Positions 16,655 to 26,074 of a stretch of 64,000 nucleotides of DNA are shown here, piece after piece. This stretch comes from Thermococcus nautili (GTDB lineage Archaea; Methanobacteriota_B; Thermococci; Thermococcales; Thermococcaceae). The notes below the pieces were generated by a model. The model searched no databases and was not told where the DNA came from. It worked only from the letters and a program-made list of their open reading frames with translations. Numbering within the stretch: the first letter of the stretch is position 1; each line of letters begins with the position of its first letter. The position numbers were made by a program, and so were the translations under genes. The DNA lies in contig NZ_CP007264.1 in NCBI RefSeq assembly GCF_000585495.1, positions 930,001-994,000 on the forward strand, read 5' to 3'.

Positions 16655-18244
16655 ATGAGCAGGTCAAAGCTTGGACTTTTGGTAGTTTTTTTGGTTGTTT
16701 TTTCGGTCGTGGCCAGCGGCTGTATAAGCGGCGGTGGTAGCTCTTCAACGAGCCCCTCTTCGACCCCAACGGCAACGGGCTCGGAGAAGGACACGATAAT
16801 AATCGGCGTCACAGACAAGGTAACAGACCTTGACCCGGCAAACGCCTATGACTTCTACACCTGGGAGGTTCTCAACAACGTTATGGAAGGCCTCGTCAAG
16901 TACAAGCCGGGAACACTTGAGATAGAACCCGCTTTGGCTGAAAGCTGGGAAGTCAACAACGACTCAACAGTTTGGACGTTCCACCTCAGGAAGGACCTCA
17001 AGTTCGACGACGGAACGCCCTTAACGGCGAAGGACGTCGTCAGGAGCATAAACAGAGTAATGACCATTAAGGGTGACCCCTCCTGGCTCGTCACGAGCTT
17101 CGTCGAGAAGGTCGAGGCCAAGGACGACTACACGGTCGTCTTCTACCTCAAGCACCCCACAGCTTACTTCCTCGCGCTCCTAACAACTCCACCCTACTTC
17201 CCGGTCAGCCCGAAGTACGACAACGACAAGATTGACAGCGACGCCACCTACGGAGGTGTCGGGCCCTACAAGATAGTCAAGTGGGTCCGCGACCAGGAGC
17301 TCGTCCTCGAGGCGAACCCCTACTACTACGGCGAGAAGCCAAAGACCAAGAAGATAATCATCAAGTTCTACAACGACGCCTCAACCATGCGCCTTGCACT
17401 CCAGAACGGCGAGATTGACGTGGCTTGGAGGACGCTGAGGCCGACCGACATAAAGAGCCTCAAGGAGAGCGGAAAGTTCAACGTCATCGAGGTTCCCGGT
17501 GGATTCATCCGCTACGTCTGTTTGAACACCAAGATTGACCCGACCAAGGAGGTAAAGGTCAGGCAGGCCCTCGCGGCGGCCGTTGACAGGAACGAGATTT
17601 CCAAGATAGTCTACCAGGGAACGGTTGAGCCCCTCTACAGCCTGATTCCGAACGGAATGTGGAGCCACCTCGACGTATTCAAGGAGAAGTACGGCGACGG
17701 CAACATCGAGCTGGCAAAGAAGCTCCTCAGCGAGGCAGGTTATTCGGAGAGCAACCCGCTCAAGATAACCCTCTGGTACACGCCGACCCACTACGGCGAC
17801 ACCGAAGCCTCGTTGGCTCAGGTTCTCAAGAGCGAGTGGGAGAAGACCGGAATGATTAAGGTCACCATCAAGAGCGCCGAGTGGAACACCTACACCGACT
17901 ACGCGAGGAAGGGCCAGATGATGGTCTACCTCCTCGGCTGGTACCCAGACTACCTCGACCCCGACGACTACACCACGCCGTTCCTCGACAGCGAAGCCAA
18001 CAGCTGGGCCGGAACCGGCTACGAGAACGAGCAGGTGAACGAGCTCCTCAGGAAGGCCCAGACCATAACCGACCAGAACGAAAGGGCCAAGCTCTACGAG
18101 CAGGTTCAGCAGATACTCGCCCAAGACGTTCCCTACATACCGCTCGTCCAGGGCAAGCTCTTCGTCGTTACCCAGAAGAACGTCAAGGGCGTCGTAATCG
18201 GCCCGGACATGATATTCCGCTACTCCACCCTCTACAAGGAGTGA
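16655..18244 (+). CDS. Peptide ABC transporter substrate-binding lipoprotein
   Basis: 529 residues. ATG 16655 was chosen for its upstream CGGTGA; a GTG nine bases earlier overlaps that signal. Signal peptide with lipobox VASGC (Cys23), then a Ser/Thr/Pro-rich linker (about 24-45), then a family 5 extracellular solute-binding domain with DLDPANAYDFYTWEV and YYYGEKPKTKK. It captures peptides (or oligosaccharides; some Thermococcales members bind sugars) at the cell surface for the permeases that follow. A pyrimidine-rich stretch (18243-18270) separates it from the permease genes. Confidence 0.93.
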   Translation: MSRSKLGLLVVFLVVFSVVASGCISGGGSSSTSPSSTPTATGSEKDTIIIGVTDKVTDLDPANAYDFYTWEVLNNVMEGLVKYKPGTLEIEPALAESWEVNNDSTVWTFHLRKDLKFDDGTPLTAKDVVRSINRVMTIKGDPSWLVTSFVEKVEAKDDYTVVFYLKHPTAYFLALLTTPPYFPVSPKYDNDKIDSDATYGGVGPYKIVKWVRDQELVLEANPYYYGEKPKTKKIIIKFYNDASTMRLALQNGEIDVAWRTLRPTDIKSLKESGKFNVIEVPGGFIRYVCLNTKIDPTKEVKVRQALAAAVDRNEISKIVYQGTVEPLYSLIPNGMWSHLDVFKEKYGDGNIELAKKLLSEAGYSESNPLKITLWYTPTHYGDTEASLAQVLKSEWEKTGMIKVTIKSAEWNTYTDYARKGQMMVYLLGWYPDYLDPDDYTTPFLDSEANSWAGTGYENEQVNELLRKAQTITDQNERAKLYEQVQQILAQDVPYIPLVQGKLFVVTQKNVKGVVIGPDMIFRYSTLYKE

Positions 18245-18280
18245 TTTCCTTTTCTTTTCCCACTTTAGTGAGGTGATAGA

Positions 18281-19303
18281 ATGGCAAGGGGACTCGGCAG
18301 GTACATCCTTATCAGGGCTTTAATGATAATCCCGATGATACTCATCCTCTACACGATTGTCTTCTTTTTCCTGAGAATCCTTCCCGGAAACCCGATTTTA
18401 GCCGTTGTCGGAACTAAGAACATCCCTCCAGAGCAGTTGAAGCATCTCGAACACCTGGCCGGCCTCGACAAGCCCCTCTACGTCCAGTACTTCGACTACC
18501 TCTGGAAGATGCTCCACGGAGACTTGGGCGTTACGCTCGCCTCCCCGATGGGCAAGCCCGTTTCGAGCTACATAGCGCTACGCCTTCCCGCGACGATAGA
18601 GCTGACCATATTCGCCTTCACAGTCAGCGTGCTCCTCGGAATAGCCACAGGCGTCCTCGGCGCCGTAAAAAAGGGCACGAAAACCGACACCACGATGAGA
18701 GTTTACAGCATAGTGGCCTACACCCTCTTCATCCCCTGGTTCGGCATGATGCTCCAGTACCTCTTCGGCGTCAAGCTCCACTGGTTGCCGACCTCGGGCA
18801 GGATTGACCCCTCGATAACGTCGTTCCACCCGATAACGGGCCTCTACATCCTCGACAGCATAATCCAGGGCAACTGGACGGCCCTCGGAAGCGTGCTCGA
18901 ACACCTGATTCTGCCGAGCCTCACCCTCGGAATAGTGCTCAGCGGTGCCTACACGAGGCTCGTGAGAAACAACCTCGTTGACGTCCTCAGCCAGGACTTC
19001 GTGAGGGCCTACAAAGCGAGGGGCGTTCCCGATAGAAAGGTCCTGCTCTACGCGCTCAAGAACGCCTTCATTCCCGTCGTCACGCTCATGGGCCTCCAGT
19101 TTGCGATACTCCTCGGCGGAGCCGTTCTGACCGAGACCACCTTCAACTGGCCGGGGATGGGAACGTTCATAATGGACAGGATAAGCTACCGCGACTACAA
19201 CTCGATACAGGGAGCGGTGATAGTGTTCGCCTTCTTCGTCGGCGTAATCAGCCTCATAGTGGACGTCATCTACGCCCTCCTTGACCCGAGGGTGGAGTAC
19301 TGA
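18281..19303 (+). CDS. Peptide ABC transporter permease (DppB type)
   Basis: 340 residues from ATG 18281 (GAGGTGAT upstream). Six membrane segments, an opening GRYILIRALMIIPMILILYT helix and the permease EAA loop near residue 245 (VRAYKARGVPDRKVLLYALKN, with the conserved A-x3-G). DppB/OppB subunits start with a long extracellular loop after helix 1, present here (residues 35-100). It pairs with the DppC-type protein at 19314. Confidence 0.93.
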   Translation: MARGLGRYILIRALMIIPMILILYTIVFFFLRILPGNPILAVVGTKNIPPEQLKHLEHLAGLDKPLYVQYFDYLWKMLHGDLGVTLASPMGKPVSSYIALRLPATIELTIFAFTVSVLLGIATGVLGAVKKGTKTDTTMRVYSIVAYTLFIPWFGMMLQYLFGVKLHWLPTSGRIDPSITSFHPITGLYILDSIIQGNWTALGSVLEHLILPSLTLGIVLSGAYTRLVRNNLVDVLSQDFVRAYKARGVPDRKVLLYALKNAFIPVVTLMGLQFAILLGGAVLTETTFNWPGMGTFIMDRISYRDYNSIQGAVIVFAFFVGVISLIVDVIYALLDPRVEY

Positions 19304-19313
19304 GGTGATGGCA

Positions 19314-20162
19314 ATGATGGTCATCGAAGGATTCGTCAAGCTCCTCCGCGAGAGGAAGCCCGGGAGGGGTCTCTTCATATTCGGCTTCTCCATAGTGCTC
19401 ATCGTAATCCTGATGGCGATTTTTGCGCCCTGGATAGCGCCCCACAACCCGACGGAGATAAGTGCCGACGTATTCCAGCCCCCGAGCTGGAAGCACCCGA
19501 TGGGCACCAACAACCTCGGCCAGGACGTCTTTTCAAGGATAGTCTGGGGCTCGCGCGTAATCCTCTACGTCGTCGCCGTTGCGACAACGCTCTCAATTGC
19601 CATAGGGGTCCCCCTCGGCCTGCTCTCGGGCTACCGGGGGGGCAAGATAGACAGGGTCTTGAGCATGGTAATGGACAGCATCTACTCCTTCCCCTCGCTC
19701 ATCTTAGCCATAGTCATCGCCGTCGTCCTCGGCCCGAGCCCGATAAACACCGCCGTCGCGATAAGCTTCGTCTACGTGCCAACCTACTTCAGAATGGTTC
19801 GCGGGCAGACTCTCAGCCTGAAGGGCCAGCTCTTCGTAGAGGCCGCGAGGGCACTCGGCGTCAAGGACTGGGAGACCATGAAGAAGTACATCCTCCCCAA
19901 CGTCCTGCCGACGGTTCTCGTCGTCTTCACCCTCAGCGTCGCCGATGCCATACTGACGGAGGCAGGCCTGAGCTTCCTCGGGCTCTCTGTAACCCCGCCA
20001 ACGCCTGACTGGGGCTACGACCTGCGCGTTGGACAGCCCTTCCTGCTCGACGGCTACTGGTGGCTGGCCTTCTTCCCGGGAGTTATGATAATGCTCCTCG
20101 CGATGGGCTTTGCCATGATTGGAGAGGCCATCAACGAGAGGCTCTCCCTTGGAACGAGGTGA
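19314..20162 (+). CDS. Peptide ABC transporter permease (DppC type)
   Basis: 282 residues. ATG 19314 selected since GAGGTGAT (19302-19309) is correctly spaced; it follows dppB by ten bases. N-terminal cytoplasmic helix, then six membrane segments, the DppC-type motif HPMGTNNLGQDVFSR near residue 63 and an EAA loop VEAARALGVKDWETMKKY near 180. It forms the heterodimeric channel with DppB. Confidence 0.93.
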   Translation: MMVIEGFVKLLRERKPGRGLFIFGFSIVLIVILMAIFAPWIAPHNPTEISADVFQPPSWKHPMGTNNLGQDVFSRIVWGSRVILYVVAVATTLSIAIGVPLGLLSGYRGGKIDRVLSMVMDSIYSFPSLILAIVIAVVLGPSPINTAVAISFVYVPTYFRMVRGQTLSLKGQLFVEAARALGVKDWETMKKYILPNVLPTVLVVFTLSVADAILTEAGLSFLGLSVTPPTPDWGYDLRVGQPFLLDGYWWLAFFPGVMIMLLAMGFAMIGEAINERLSLGTR

Positions 20163-20167
20163 TGGGA

Positions 20168-21127
20168 ATGCTCCTTGAGGTCAGAAACCTTAGCGTTTAC
20201 TACTACACCCTCTCCGGAGTCGTTAAGGGGGCGGAAGGGGTCAGCTTCAACGTCGAGGAGGGAGAGTGGATAACCTTCGTCGGCGAGAGCGGGAGCGGGA
20301 AGTCAACCGTTGCCCACGCCGTCATGAACCTCGTTCCCTCACCGGGAAAGGTCGTCTCCGGCGAGGTAATCTTCGAGGGGAAGGACATACTCAAGCTCTC
20401 CAAGGAGGAGCTGAGGCAAATCAGGGGGAAAGAGATGACGATGGTCTTCCAGGACCCGATGACGAGCCTCGACCCCCTGCGGACGATAGGCGACCAGATG
20501 ATTGAGGCCATGACCGTCCACGGCGTCCCCGAGGACGAGGCGAGGGAGAGAGCCAAGGAGCTCCTCCAGAGGGTGAATCTGCCCCCGGACAGGCTCGATT
20601 ACTACCCGCACCAGCTCTCCGGTGGCCAGAGGCAGAGGGTGAGCATAGCTATCGCGATGGCCTTCCGGCCGAAGCTCCTCATAGCGGACGAGCCGACGAC
20701 TGCCCTTGACGTCATCGTTCAGGACTCGATAATGGATTTGCTCGACGAGATGAAGGCCGAAGGAACGAGCATCTACTTCGTAACCCACGACATATCGCTC
20801 GCGGTTGAGAGGAGCGACAGGATAGCGGTGATGTACGCGGGCAAGCTCGTCGAGCTCGGAACGGTTGAGCAGATAGTCGAGAACCCGCTCCACCCCTATA
20901 CGAAGGCGCTGATAGAGGCAGTTCCAGACCTGTGGAGCGAGAGGCCGGTCAAGGCGATACCCGGCTATCCGCCGGACCTTAGGAACCCGCCGAAGGGCTG
21001 CCGCTTCCACCCGAGATGCCCGCTCGCAAAAGCCGGCATCTGCGACGCGGAGGAACCGGAGCTGAGGGAGGTCGAGCGCTATCACTTCGTCGCCTGCCAC
21101 TTCCCAGGGGGTGCAAAGGATGAGTGA
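20168..21127 (+). CDS. Peptide ABC transporter ATP-binding protein (DppD type)
   Basis: 319 residues from ATG 20168 (GAGGTGAT upstream). Walker [10 protein letters not shown] near residue 40, signature LSGGQRQRV near 150, Walker [13 protein letters not shown] near 172. The C-terminus has the oligopeptide-transporter cysteine block (GCRFHPRCP...C...ACHF), which in archaeal homologs can bind an Fe-S cluster. It partners the DppF-type ATPase whose gene overlaps its end. Confidence 0.93.
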   Translation: MLLEVRNLSVYYYTLSGVVKGAEGVSFNVEEGEWITFVGESGSGKSTVAHAVMNLVPSPGKVVSGEVIFEGKDILKLSKEELRQIRGKEMTMVFQDPMTSLDPLRTIGDQMIEAMTVHGVPEDEARERAKELLQRVNLPPDRLDYYPHQLSGGQRQRVSIAIAMAFRPKLLIADEPTTALDVIVQDSIMDLLDEMKAEGTSIYFVTHDISLAVERSDRIAVMYAGKLVELGTVEQIVENPLHPYTKALIEAVPDLWSERPVKAIPGYPPDLRNPPKGCRFHPRCPLAKAGICDAEEPELREVERYHFVACHFPGGAKDE

Positions 21128-22109
21128 GCCACTCCTAAAAGTCGAGAACCTCAAAAAGTACTTCCCGGTCAGGAGAAGCCTCATCGAGTCACTGAAGAAA
21201 GTCCCACCGAAGTACGTGAAGGCCGTTGACGGAATAAGCTTCGAGATAGCGAGGGGAGAGGTCTTGGCTCTCATCGGCGAAAGCGGTTGCGGAAAAACCA
21301 CCGCCGGGAGGACGGTGCTCAGGCTGATAGAGCCGACAGACGGGAGGGTAATCTTTGATGGGACCGACATAACGAAGCTGAGCCAAGAGGAGCTGAGGCC
21401 CTTCAGGCGGAGGATGCAGATTATCTTCCAAGACCCATACTCAAGCCTGAGCCCGAGGATGAAGATTGGCGACGCCATAGCGCACCCGCTCCTAGTTCAC
21501 GGCCTCGCGGAGAAGGAAGAGGCCAAGGAGATGGCCCTGAAGATGCTCAAGCGCGTCGGCCTGACACCGGAGGAGGAGTTCTACGAGCGCTATCCGCACC
21601 ACCTCAGCGGCGGCCAGAGGCAGCGCGTCGTCATAGCGAGGGCGATGATACTCAAGCCAGAGTTCGTGGTGGCCGATGAAGCGGTCTCGATGATAGACGT
21701 TTCAATGCGCGCCTCAATCCTTGAGCTCCTTGAGTCCTTCAGGGAGGAGTACAACCTCAGCCAGCTCTTCATAACCCACGACATAGCGGTCGGAAAGCTC
21801 ATAGCCGACAGAATAGCCGTGATGTACCTCGGGAAGATAGTCGAGATTGGGCCGACCGACGAGGTGCTGAAGAACCCGGCTCACCCATACACGAAGGCCC
21901 TCATAGACGCCGTTCCCTCGATAGCGCGCAGGAAGAAGGGCAGGAAGTTCAGGGTGAAGGGTGAGGTCCCGAACGCTGTAGATGTTCCGCCCGGATGCCG
22001 GTTCCACCCGAGGTGCCCGTTCGCGACCGAGGAGTGCAGAACAAAGGAGCCGGAGCTCGTTGAGGTTAGCCACAACCACTTCGTCGCCTGCCACCACCCG
22101 CTTCACTGA
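21120..22109 (+). CDS. Peptide ABC transporter ATP-binding protein (DppF type)
   Basis: 329 residues from ATG 21120, overlapping the dppD end by eight bases. Walker A GESGCGKTT near residue 59, signature LSGGQRQRV near 165, Walker B VVADEAVSMID: the usual DEPxSxLD is DEAVSMID, a known variant in archaeal members. It keeps the C-terminal [10 protein letters not shown]...C...ACHH cysteine block. Last gene of the five-gene importer operon. The end overlaps the minus-strand Mut7-C gene by seven bases. Confidence 0.92.
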   Translation: MSEPLLKVENLKKYFPVRRSLIESLKKVPPKYVKAVDGISFEIARGEVLALIGESGCGKTTAGRTVLRLIEPTDGRVIFDGTDITKLSQEELRPFRRRMQIIFQDPYSSLSPRMKIGDAIAHPLLVHGLAEKEEAKEMALKMLKRVGLTPEEEFYERYPHHLSGGQRQRVVIARAMILKPEFVVADEAVSMIDVSMRASILELLESFREEYNLSQLFITHDIAVGKLIADRIAVMYLGKIVEIGPTDEVLKNPAHPYTKALIDAVPSIARRKKGRKFRVKGEVPNAVDVPPGCRFHPRCPFATEECRTKEPELVEVSHNHFVACHHPLH

Positions 22110-22570
22110 CCCCTCAGCTTTTTATCCATTTTCAGCATCTCCCGCCACTGTTTTCCGGGCCAGTAGATTTGTCCACAGTTCTGACAGACGTAGAATTCGT
22201 TGTAATTCTCGTAGACCCTCGGTGGAACCTTGCCTTTAACGGTCTCCTTTGGAACCGCCTTTATCGGTCCGTTGCACTTCGGACAGCGCGCGTTTGCGGG
22301 AAAGAGCTCCCCAAACTGGACGCCGAGGCGCTTCAGCTCTTCAACCTGTCCCTCAAGCGAGTTGGAGTGTAGCAGGAAAGCTTTGACGCCGAGCCGTTCA
22401 GCCCTCTCTGCAAGGGCGACGTCCTTGGTGAGGATTACCCTGCCCTCTTTCTGGGCAACCTCGATTATCTCGTCGTCGTCCTCGATTCCGTAGAGTGTGT
22501 CGTAGCCGTAGAGCCTAAGCCAGCGGGCGAGCCTTCCGAGCATCATGTCGGCGATGAACCTCATTCGCAT
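22103..22570 (-). CDS. Mut7-C type PIN-like RNase with zinc ribbon
   Basis: 155 residues. N-terminal PIN-like domain with conserved acids (FIADMMLGRLARWLR near residue 5, DDDEIIE near 30, ILTKDVALAERA near 47) and a C-terminal zinc ribbon (CPKCNGP...CQNCGQIYW). This is the family annotated as Mut7-C RNase domain, presumed RNA-cleaving. No clear Shine-Dalgarno; ATG 22570 or 22564 could be the start. Confidence 0.82.
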   Translation of the reverse strand: MRMRFIADMMLGRLARWLRLYGYDTLYGIEDDDEIIEVAQKEGRVILTKDVALAERAERLGVKAFLLHSNSLEGQVEELKRLGVQFGELFPANARCPKCNGPIKAVPKETVKGKVPPRVYENYNEFYVCQNCGQIYWPGKQWREMLKMDKKLRGQ

Positions 22571-22591
22571 CGGAAAAAATTGGAAATGGGG

Positions 22592-24226
22592 TTAAAGGCG
22601 TTTGCGGAGCAGGGGCAGAACCGTTAGGAGGACGATGAAGGCGGGCCCGCAGAGCTTTTCATTCACCTGCTCGCTGGTAGCGGTTGTTGTGCTTCCCGTG
22701 GTCGTCGAGACGTTTGAAGGTGCTTCTTCAACGGGCCGAATCGGCGCGCTTCCCCTCATGAAGACGTAGTAAAGCCAGCCCTTTTCGTCGAGCCTCGGCT
22801 GAAGAAGCGGATAGGTATAAACGGTACCGTTTTTGGAGATATGGCCGATAAGAGGTGGAAGTTCGCGAAGGGTCATGGTGTAGTCACCGCTGAAATGAGG
22901 GGAGAAGTAGTAGGTGCCGTTAAAGAAGACGACCCTGGGACAGCAGTAGTACACTATGAATCCGTCGTTCAGGGGGATGACGTAGAGGTATTTCACAAGC
23001 TCCCGGTTGGGCGCGAACTTGAGGAGGGTCTTCAGGGGCAGGTACAGCCTCCTCGGATTGGGCCGGGGTTCTATGAAGGCAACCGAGCCGTTATTGAGAA
23101 AGTCATCGAACCAGTAGACCCCTTGCATCTTCCCCGGCTCCACCCATTCCACTCTAACGAGATTGTTTCCCTCAATGCGGTAATAGCGGTCAACGGTGGT
23201 GTTGTAGACAAGCCCGGAGAGATACTCCTTTAACGTCGGTCTTGGCGAGGGAGGATACGGATTAACGAAATGGTCCTCTGTAACTTCTACGTAACTCCCT
23301 CCTTTGGAGCTAAAGAAGCCTATGAAAATGTTCGAAGCAATAACCGCATCCTCGCTCTCGCTGGTCGGAATCTTCGGAAGAAACCTCTCCCAGCTTCCCC
23401 TATGGCAGAAACCTATGTGAACGCTTTTCGGCTCAATCCCCCTCGAGGGAACCTCAGGAACACTAACCGCGAGAGGGGTTAGGTTCGAGCCAGAGTAATA
23501 TATTACAATCGGCGGAACCTTCTCGTAAGGAATCGTTCTGTTGCCAAATTCGTTGGGGTTCCCAGAGGATGCCGTGAACACGAAGGTGCCGTTAAATCCC
23601 ATCAGCGACCAGCCCGGCAGGTAGATTAAGTAACCGTTTCTCACAGGCACCGCCCGGAGGTAAGGCTGAATCCAGTCGAGGACGTAGCGGTCGAGGAGGT
23701 CTTTGGGAATCAAGAACGAGAAGCCGCCGCCGGAGAACTCCACGCTCCCGTTCTTTATGGTCGGGGAAAGCACGGGAAGAAGGTTCCCGGATTCCGGAAC
23801 GTCCGAAACTCTAACGGCGCACATCTTATTCGTGTCGACTCTGTAGGCGTAAAGAATGCCGTGTATGGTGTCGCGCCCCCACAGATACCAGTCGCGGGAG
23901 AATGTGGCATTAACAACCTGAACCCCCGCTGGAAAAATTGTCTCGTTGAGGTAGTAGAACCCGCTGGAGTTCAAGAGGTAAAGCGTGCTCCTAACCAAGT
24001 CGGGTTCGAACTCGATTCTGGCCAGGTAATCGTCCCAGTCCTCAAGGGGGCCGTTGAGGATGGTGTAAGGGTAGATTACCAGTCTTATCACTGCCGTCGT
24101 GCCGTTCGAGAAAACGTCGGTCTGAACCTGAACCGGGTCCATGACGCAGGGCTGAGACTGAACGAATGGCAGGCTTAATGAGATGATTAGGACCATCAGT
24201 AAAATCATCGGTATGTAACGTTTCAT
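22592..24226 (-). CDS. CGP-CTERM surface-anchored protein
   Basis: 544 residues. ATG 24226 was preferred (GGTGGTGAA upstream) and it puts the signal peptide (MKRYIPMILLMVLIISLSL) at the N-terminus. The extracellular body is rich in aromatics and N-glycosylation sequons, with no catalytic motif recognised. Near the end come a Thr/Ser-rich stalk (TTTGSTTTATS), then CGP, a hydrophobic helix and RKRL: the CGP-CTERM sorting signal found in Thermococcales, thought to be processed and lipid-anchored. May be a distant paralog of the truncated secreted protein at 1-1312. Confidence 0.8.
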   Translation of the reverse strand: MKRYIPMILLMVLIISLSLPFVQSQPCVMDPVQVQTDVFSNGTTAVIRLVIYPYTILNGPLEDWDDYLARIEFEPDLVRSTLYLLNSSGFYYLNETIFPAGVQVVNATFSRDWYLWGRDTIHGILYAYRVDTNKMCAVRVSDVPESGNLLPVLSPTIKNGSVEFSGGGFSFLIPKDLLDRYVLDWIQPYLRAVPVRNGYLIYLPGWSLMGFNGTFVFTASSGNPNEFGNRTIPYEKVPPIVIYYSGSNLTPLAVSVPEVPSRGIEPKSVHIGFCHRGSWERFLPKIPTSESEDAVIASNIFIGFFSSKGGSYVEVTEDHFVNPYPPSPRPTLKEYLSGLVYNTTVDRYYRIEGNNLVRVEWVEPGKMQGVYWFDDFLNNGSVAFIEPRPNPRRLYLPLKTLLKFAPNRELVKYLYVIPLNDGFIVYYCCPRVVFFNGTYYFSPHFSGDYTMTLRELPPLIGHISKNGTVYTYPLLQPRLDEKGWLYYVFMRGSAPIRPVEEAPSNVSTTTGSTTTATSEQVNEKLCGPAFIVLLTVLPLLRKRL

Positions 24227-24307
24227 GCCATTCACCACCAATACAAGGAACAAGCGGTATAAAAACATTGGCATCGCCGTGGAAACCCCACTAGCTCAGG
24301 GGGACAA

Positions 24308-24348
24308 CTTTTATAAGCGCGCACCCTATTTTACAACCATAAAATAGG
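24308..24348 (+). promoter_or_regulatory. TATA box and start-site inverted repeat of the PhnP-like gene
   Basis: TATA CTTTTATAAGC at 24308-24318 predicts a start near 24338. CCTATTTTA (24325-24333) and TAAAATAGG (24340-24348) are perfect nine-base arms around six bases, spanning about -13 to +10. The repeat therefore overlaps the start site, as for an archaeal repressor operator. Confidence 0.6.
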
Positions 24349-24356
24349 TGGTTGCT

Positions 24357-25106
24357 ATGCTCGTCTACTTCATCGGCACCGGCGGAAGCGAGGGGATTCC
24401 TGCTCATCTCTGCACTTGCTCGACCTGCAACGAGGCGAGAAAGTTCGGCTTCGCCCAGAGGAAGCCCTCAACGCTCGCGGTAATTACTGGCAAGGGGAAG
24501 GCCGTTCTCTTCGACGTCGGGACAGACATAAGGGACTTTCTCAACGTCCCGCTGGAGGCCATCTTCCTGACCCACTGGCACCACGACCACATCTACGGGC
24601 TCTACAAGCTCCGCTGGATGGCGAGGGAAACTGTTCTCTACGCGCCTGAGGGGAGCGCCGACGCGCTAATTCTGCAGGACCCGAAGAACCTCCGCCCGAG
24701 AACGCTCAGGCCCTTCGAAACGGTCGAGCTCGACACGCTGAGGATTACTGCGTTAAAGCTCAACCACGGCGTTGAAACCCTCGGCTACCTCATCGAGGAG
24801 GACGGAAAGGGCGTGGCTCTGCTCTATGACACCAAGGGCCTTCCTGAGGAGACGCGGGAGTTTTTAGAAGAGAGGGCCCCGCTCAGGCTGGCGATTGTAG
24901 ATGCGACCTATCCGCCGGGCCTCGACGACCCCTACCACAACAACGTTGACGAAGCGGCCGAACTCGGGCTTAGATTAGCTGAGAGAACCGTTCTGAGCCA
25001 CATCTCCCACAAGAACCTGCCGTTCCTTGAGCTAACCGACTACGTGCGGAAGAGGTGGGGGAACAGGGTTTTAGTTGCCTACGACGGCATGGTTTTCTAC
25101 GTTTAG
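24357..25106 (+). CDS. PhnP-like MBL-fold phosphodiesterase
   Basis: 249 residues from ATG 24357 behind AGGTGGT. The MBL motif is LTHWHHDHIYG near residue 75 and later HNNVDEAAEL and LSHISHKN, and the N-terminus has the additional structural cysteines (HLCTCSTCNEAR) seen in PhnP. PhnP hydrolyses cyclic phosphoribosyl phosphates; whether this archaeal homolog has that substrate is not known, since no phn genes are nearby. Likely regulated through the repeat at 24325-24348. Confidence 0.8.
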   Translation: MLVYFIGTGGSEGIPAHLCTCSTCNEARKFGFAQRKPSTLAVITGKGKAVLFDVGTDIRDFLNVPLEAIFLTHWHHDHIYGLYKLRWMARETVLYAPEGSADALILQDPKNLRPRTLRPFETVELDTLRITALKLNHGVETLGYLIEEDGKGVALLYDTKGLPEETREFLEERAPLRLAIVDATYPPGLDDPYHNNVDEAAELGLRLAERTVLSHISHKNLPFLELTDYVRKRWGNRVLVAYDGMVFYV

Positions 25107-25930
25107 TCATCCTCCGGAAATCCGAGAAAGGCTATTGCAGTCATGGAAGTCGTCTCGGTGTTCGGGTCTCCGACGGGAATTATCCTCCCATCTTTGACCT
25201 CGTAGCCCGTCACAATCCCGCCGTCCTTCGACTGGAGCGCCGTCAGAATCCAGGAGCAGGATAGGTAAACGCTTCTTCCATCCCCCGGTTCTCCAAGGGC
25301 CCGGTAGAGGTAGACGAAAAGGGCGCACTTGTAGGACTGGTAGACGCCGGAGAAGGCCCTGTCCCTGAAACCGCTGCCGTCCCACATGGAGAGCAGACGG
25401 GAGTAGAGGTGAAACGCTTCATCCCTCTTCCCCCGAAGGAGGTCGCTCAAGGCACCGTAAACGACCAAATCGGCGTAGGAGCGCCAGTCGCGCATAACGC
25501 ACGAGCGGTTCGCGGTTTCGAGCTTCAGCGTGAAGGTCACGTTGAACCTCTTCGAATTAACCCTGCCGAGCGTTTTGACTTCGGGGCAGTAAAAGCCGTC
25601 GAGCGGTCTGCCGAGGAGGGGGTCAACCCTGCCGTTGTAGGAAACGCCGTAGGCCGTGAGCGAGCGGCTCACGTTCCTCCCGAGGTCTGAGTTGAGGAGT
25701 TTCAGCGCCCTAACGGCCAGAATGTTGTCGTTGGCGAGCCATATCGTCTCGTTATCCGGATAGGAGGTCACGGAAGCCCTCAGGAGGCCCGCTTCGGGGA
25801 CGTACTGGGACTGGAGGAAGGCCCTCATCGCGGAGGCATCGGGGGTAGGAGCTCGGGCCGGGGGCTCGATTAGGGGAATGGCAACGAGGAGGATGAATAA
25901 GAGCGCGAGTAGAGCGAGCTTCCGGGTCAT
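25103..25930 (-). CDS. Secreted hypothetical protein, alpha-toroid-like
   Basis: 275 residues. ATG 25930 is preferred to GTG 25939; a TATA-like CCTTTATTCT about 25 bases upstream would make it leaderless. Signal peptide (LALLALLFILLVAIPL) then a soluble region. The end contains ALQSKDGGIVTGYE and NTETTSMTAIAFLG, phrases typical of alpha/alpha-toroid repeats in glycan-active or prenyltransferase-like proteins. No catalytic residues can be assigned. Ends overlap the PhnP-like gene by four bases, convergently. Confidence 0.7.
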   Translation of the reverse strand: MTRKLALLALLFILLVAIPLIEPPARAPTPDASAMRAFLQSQYVPEAGLLRASVTSYPDNETIWLANDNILAVRALKLLNSDLGRNVSRSLTAYGVSYNGRVDPLLGRPLDGFYCPEVKTLGRVNSKRFNVTFTLKLETANRSCVMRDWRSYADLVVYGALSDLLRGKRDEAFHLYSRLLSMWDGSGFRDRAFSGVYQSYKCALFVYLYRALGEPGDGRSVYLSCSWILTALQSKDGGIVTGYEVKDGRIIPVGDPNTETTSMTAIAFLGFPEDD

Positions 25931-26074
25931 CAAAGGCACTTGGGGTAGGAGAATAAAGGGCTTGCGGTCGCTGACTTTACACCACGACCAAAAGATTATT
26001 AACTACCGCAGAGCTATGTGCGAATAACACTTTTTAAAGTACTGCGGGGAATCCACAAAATCCGGGTGACGGGG

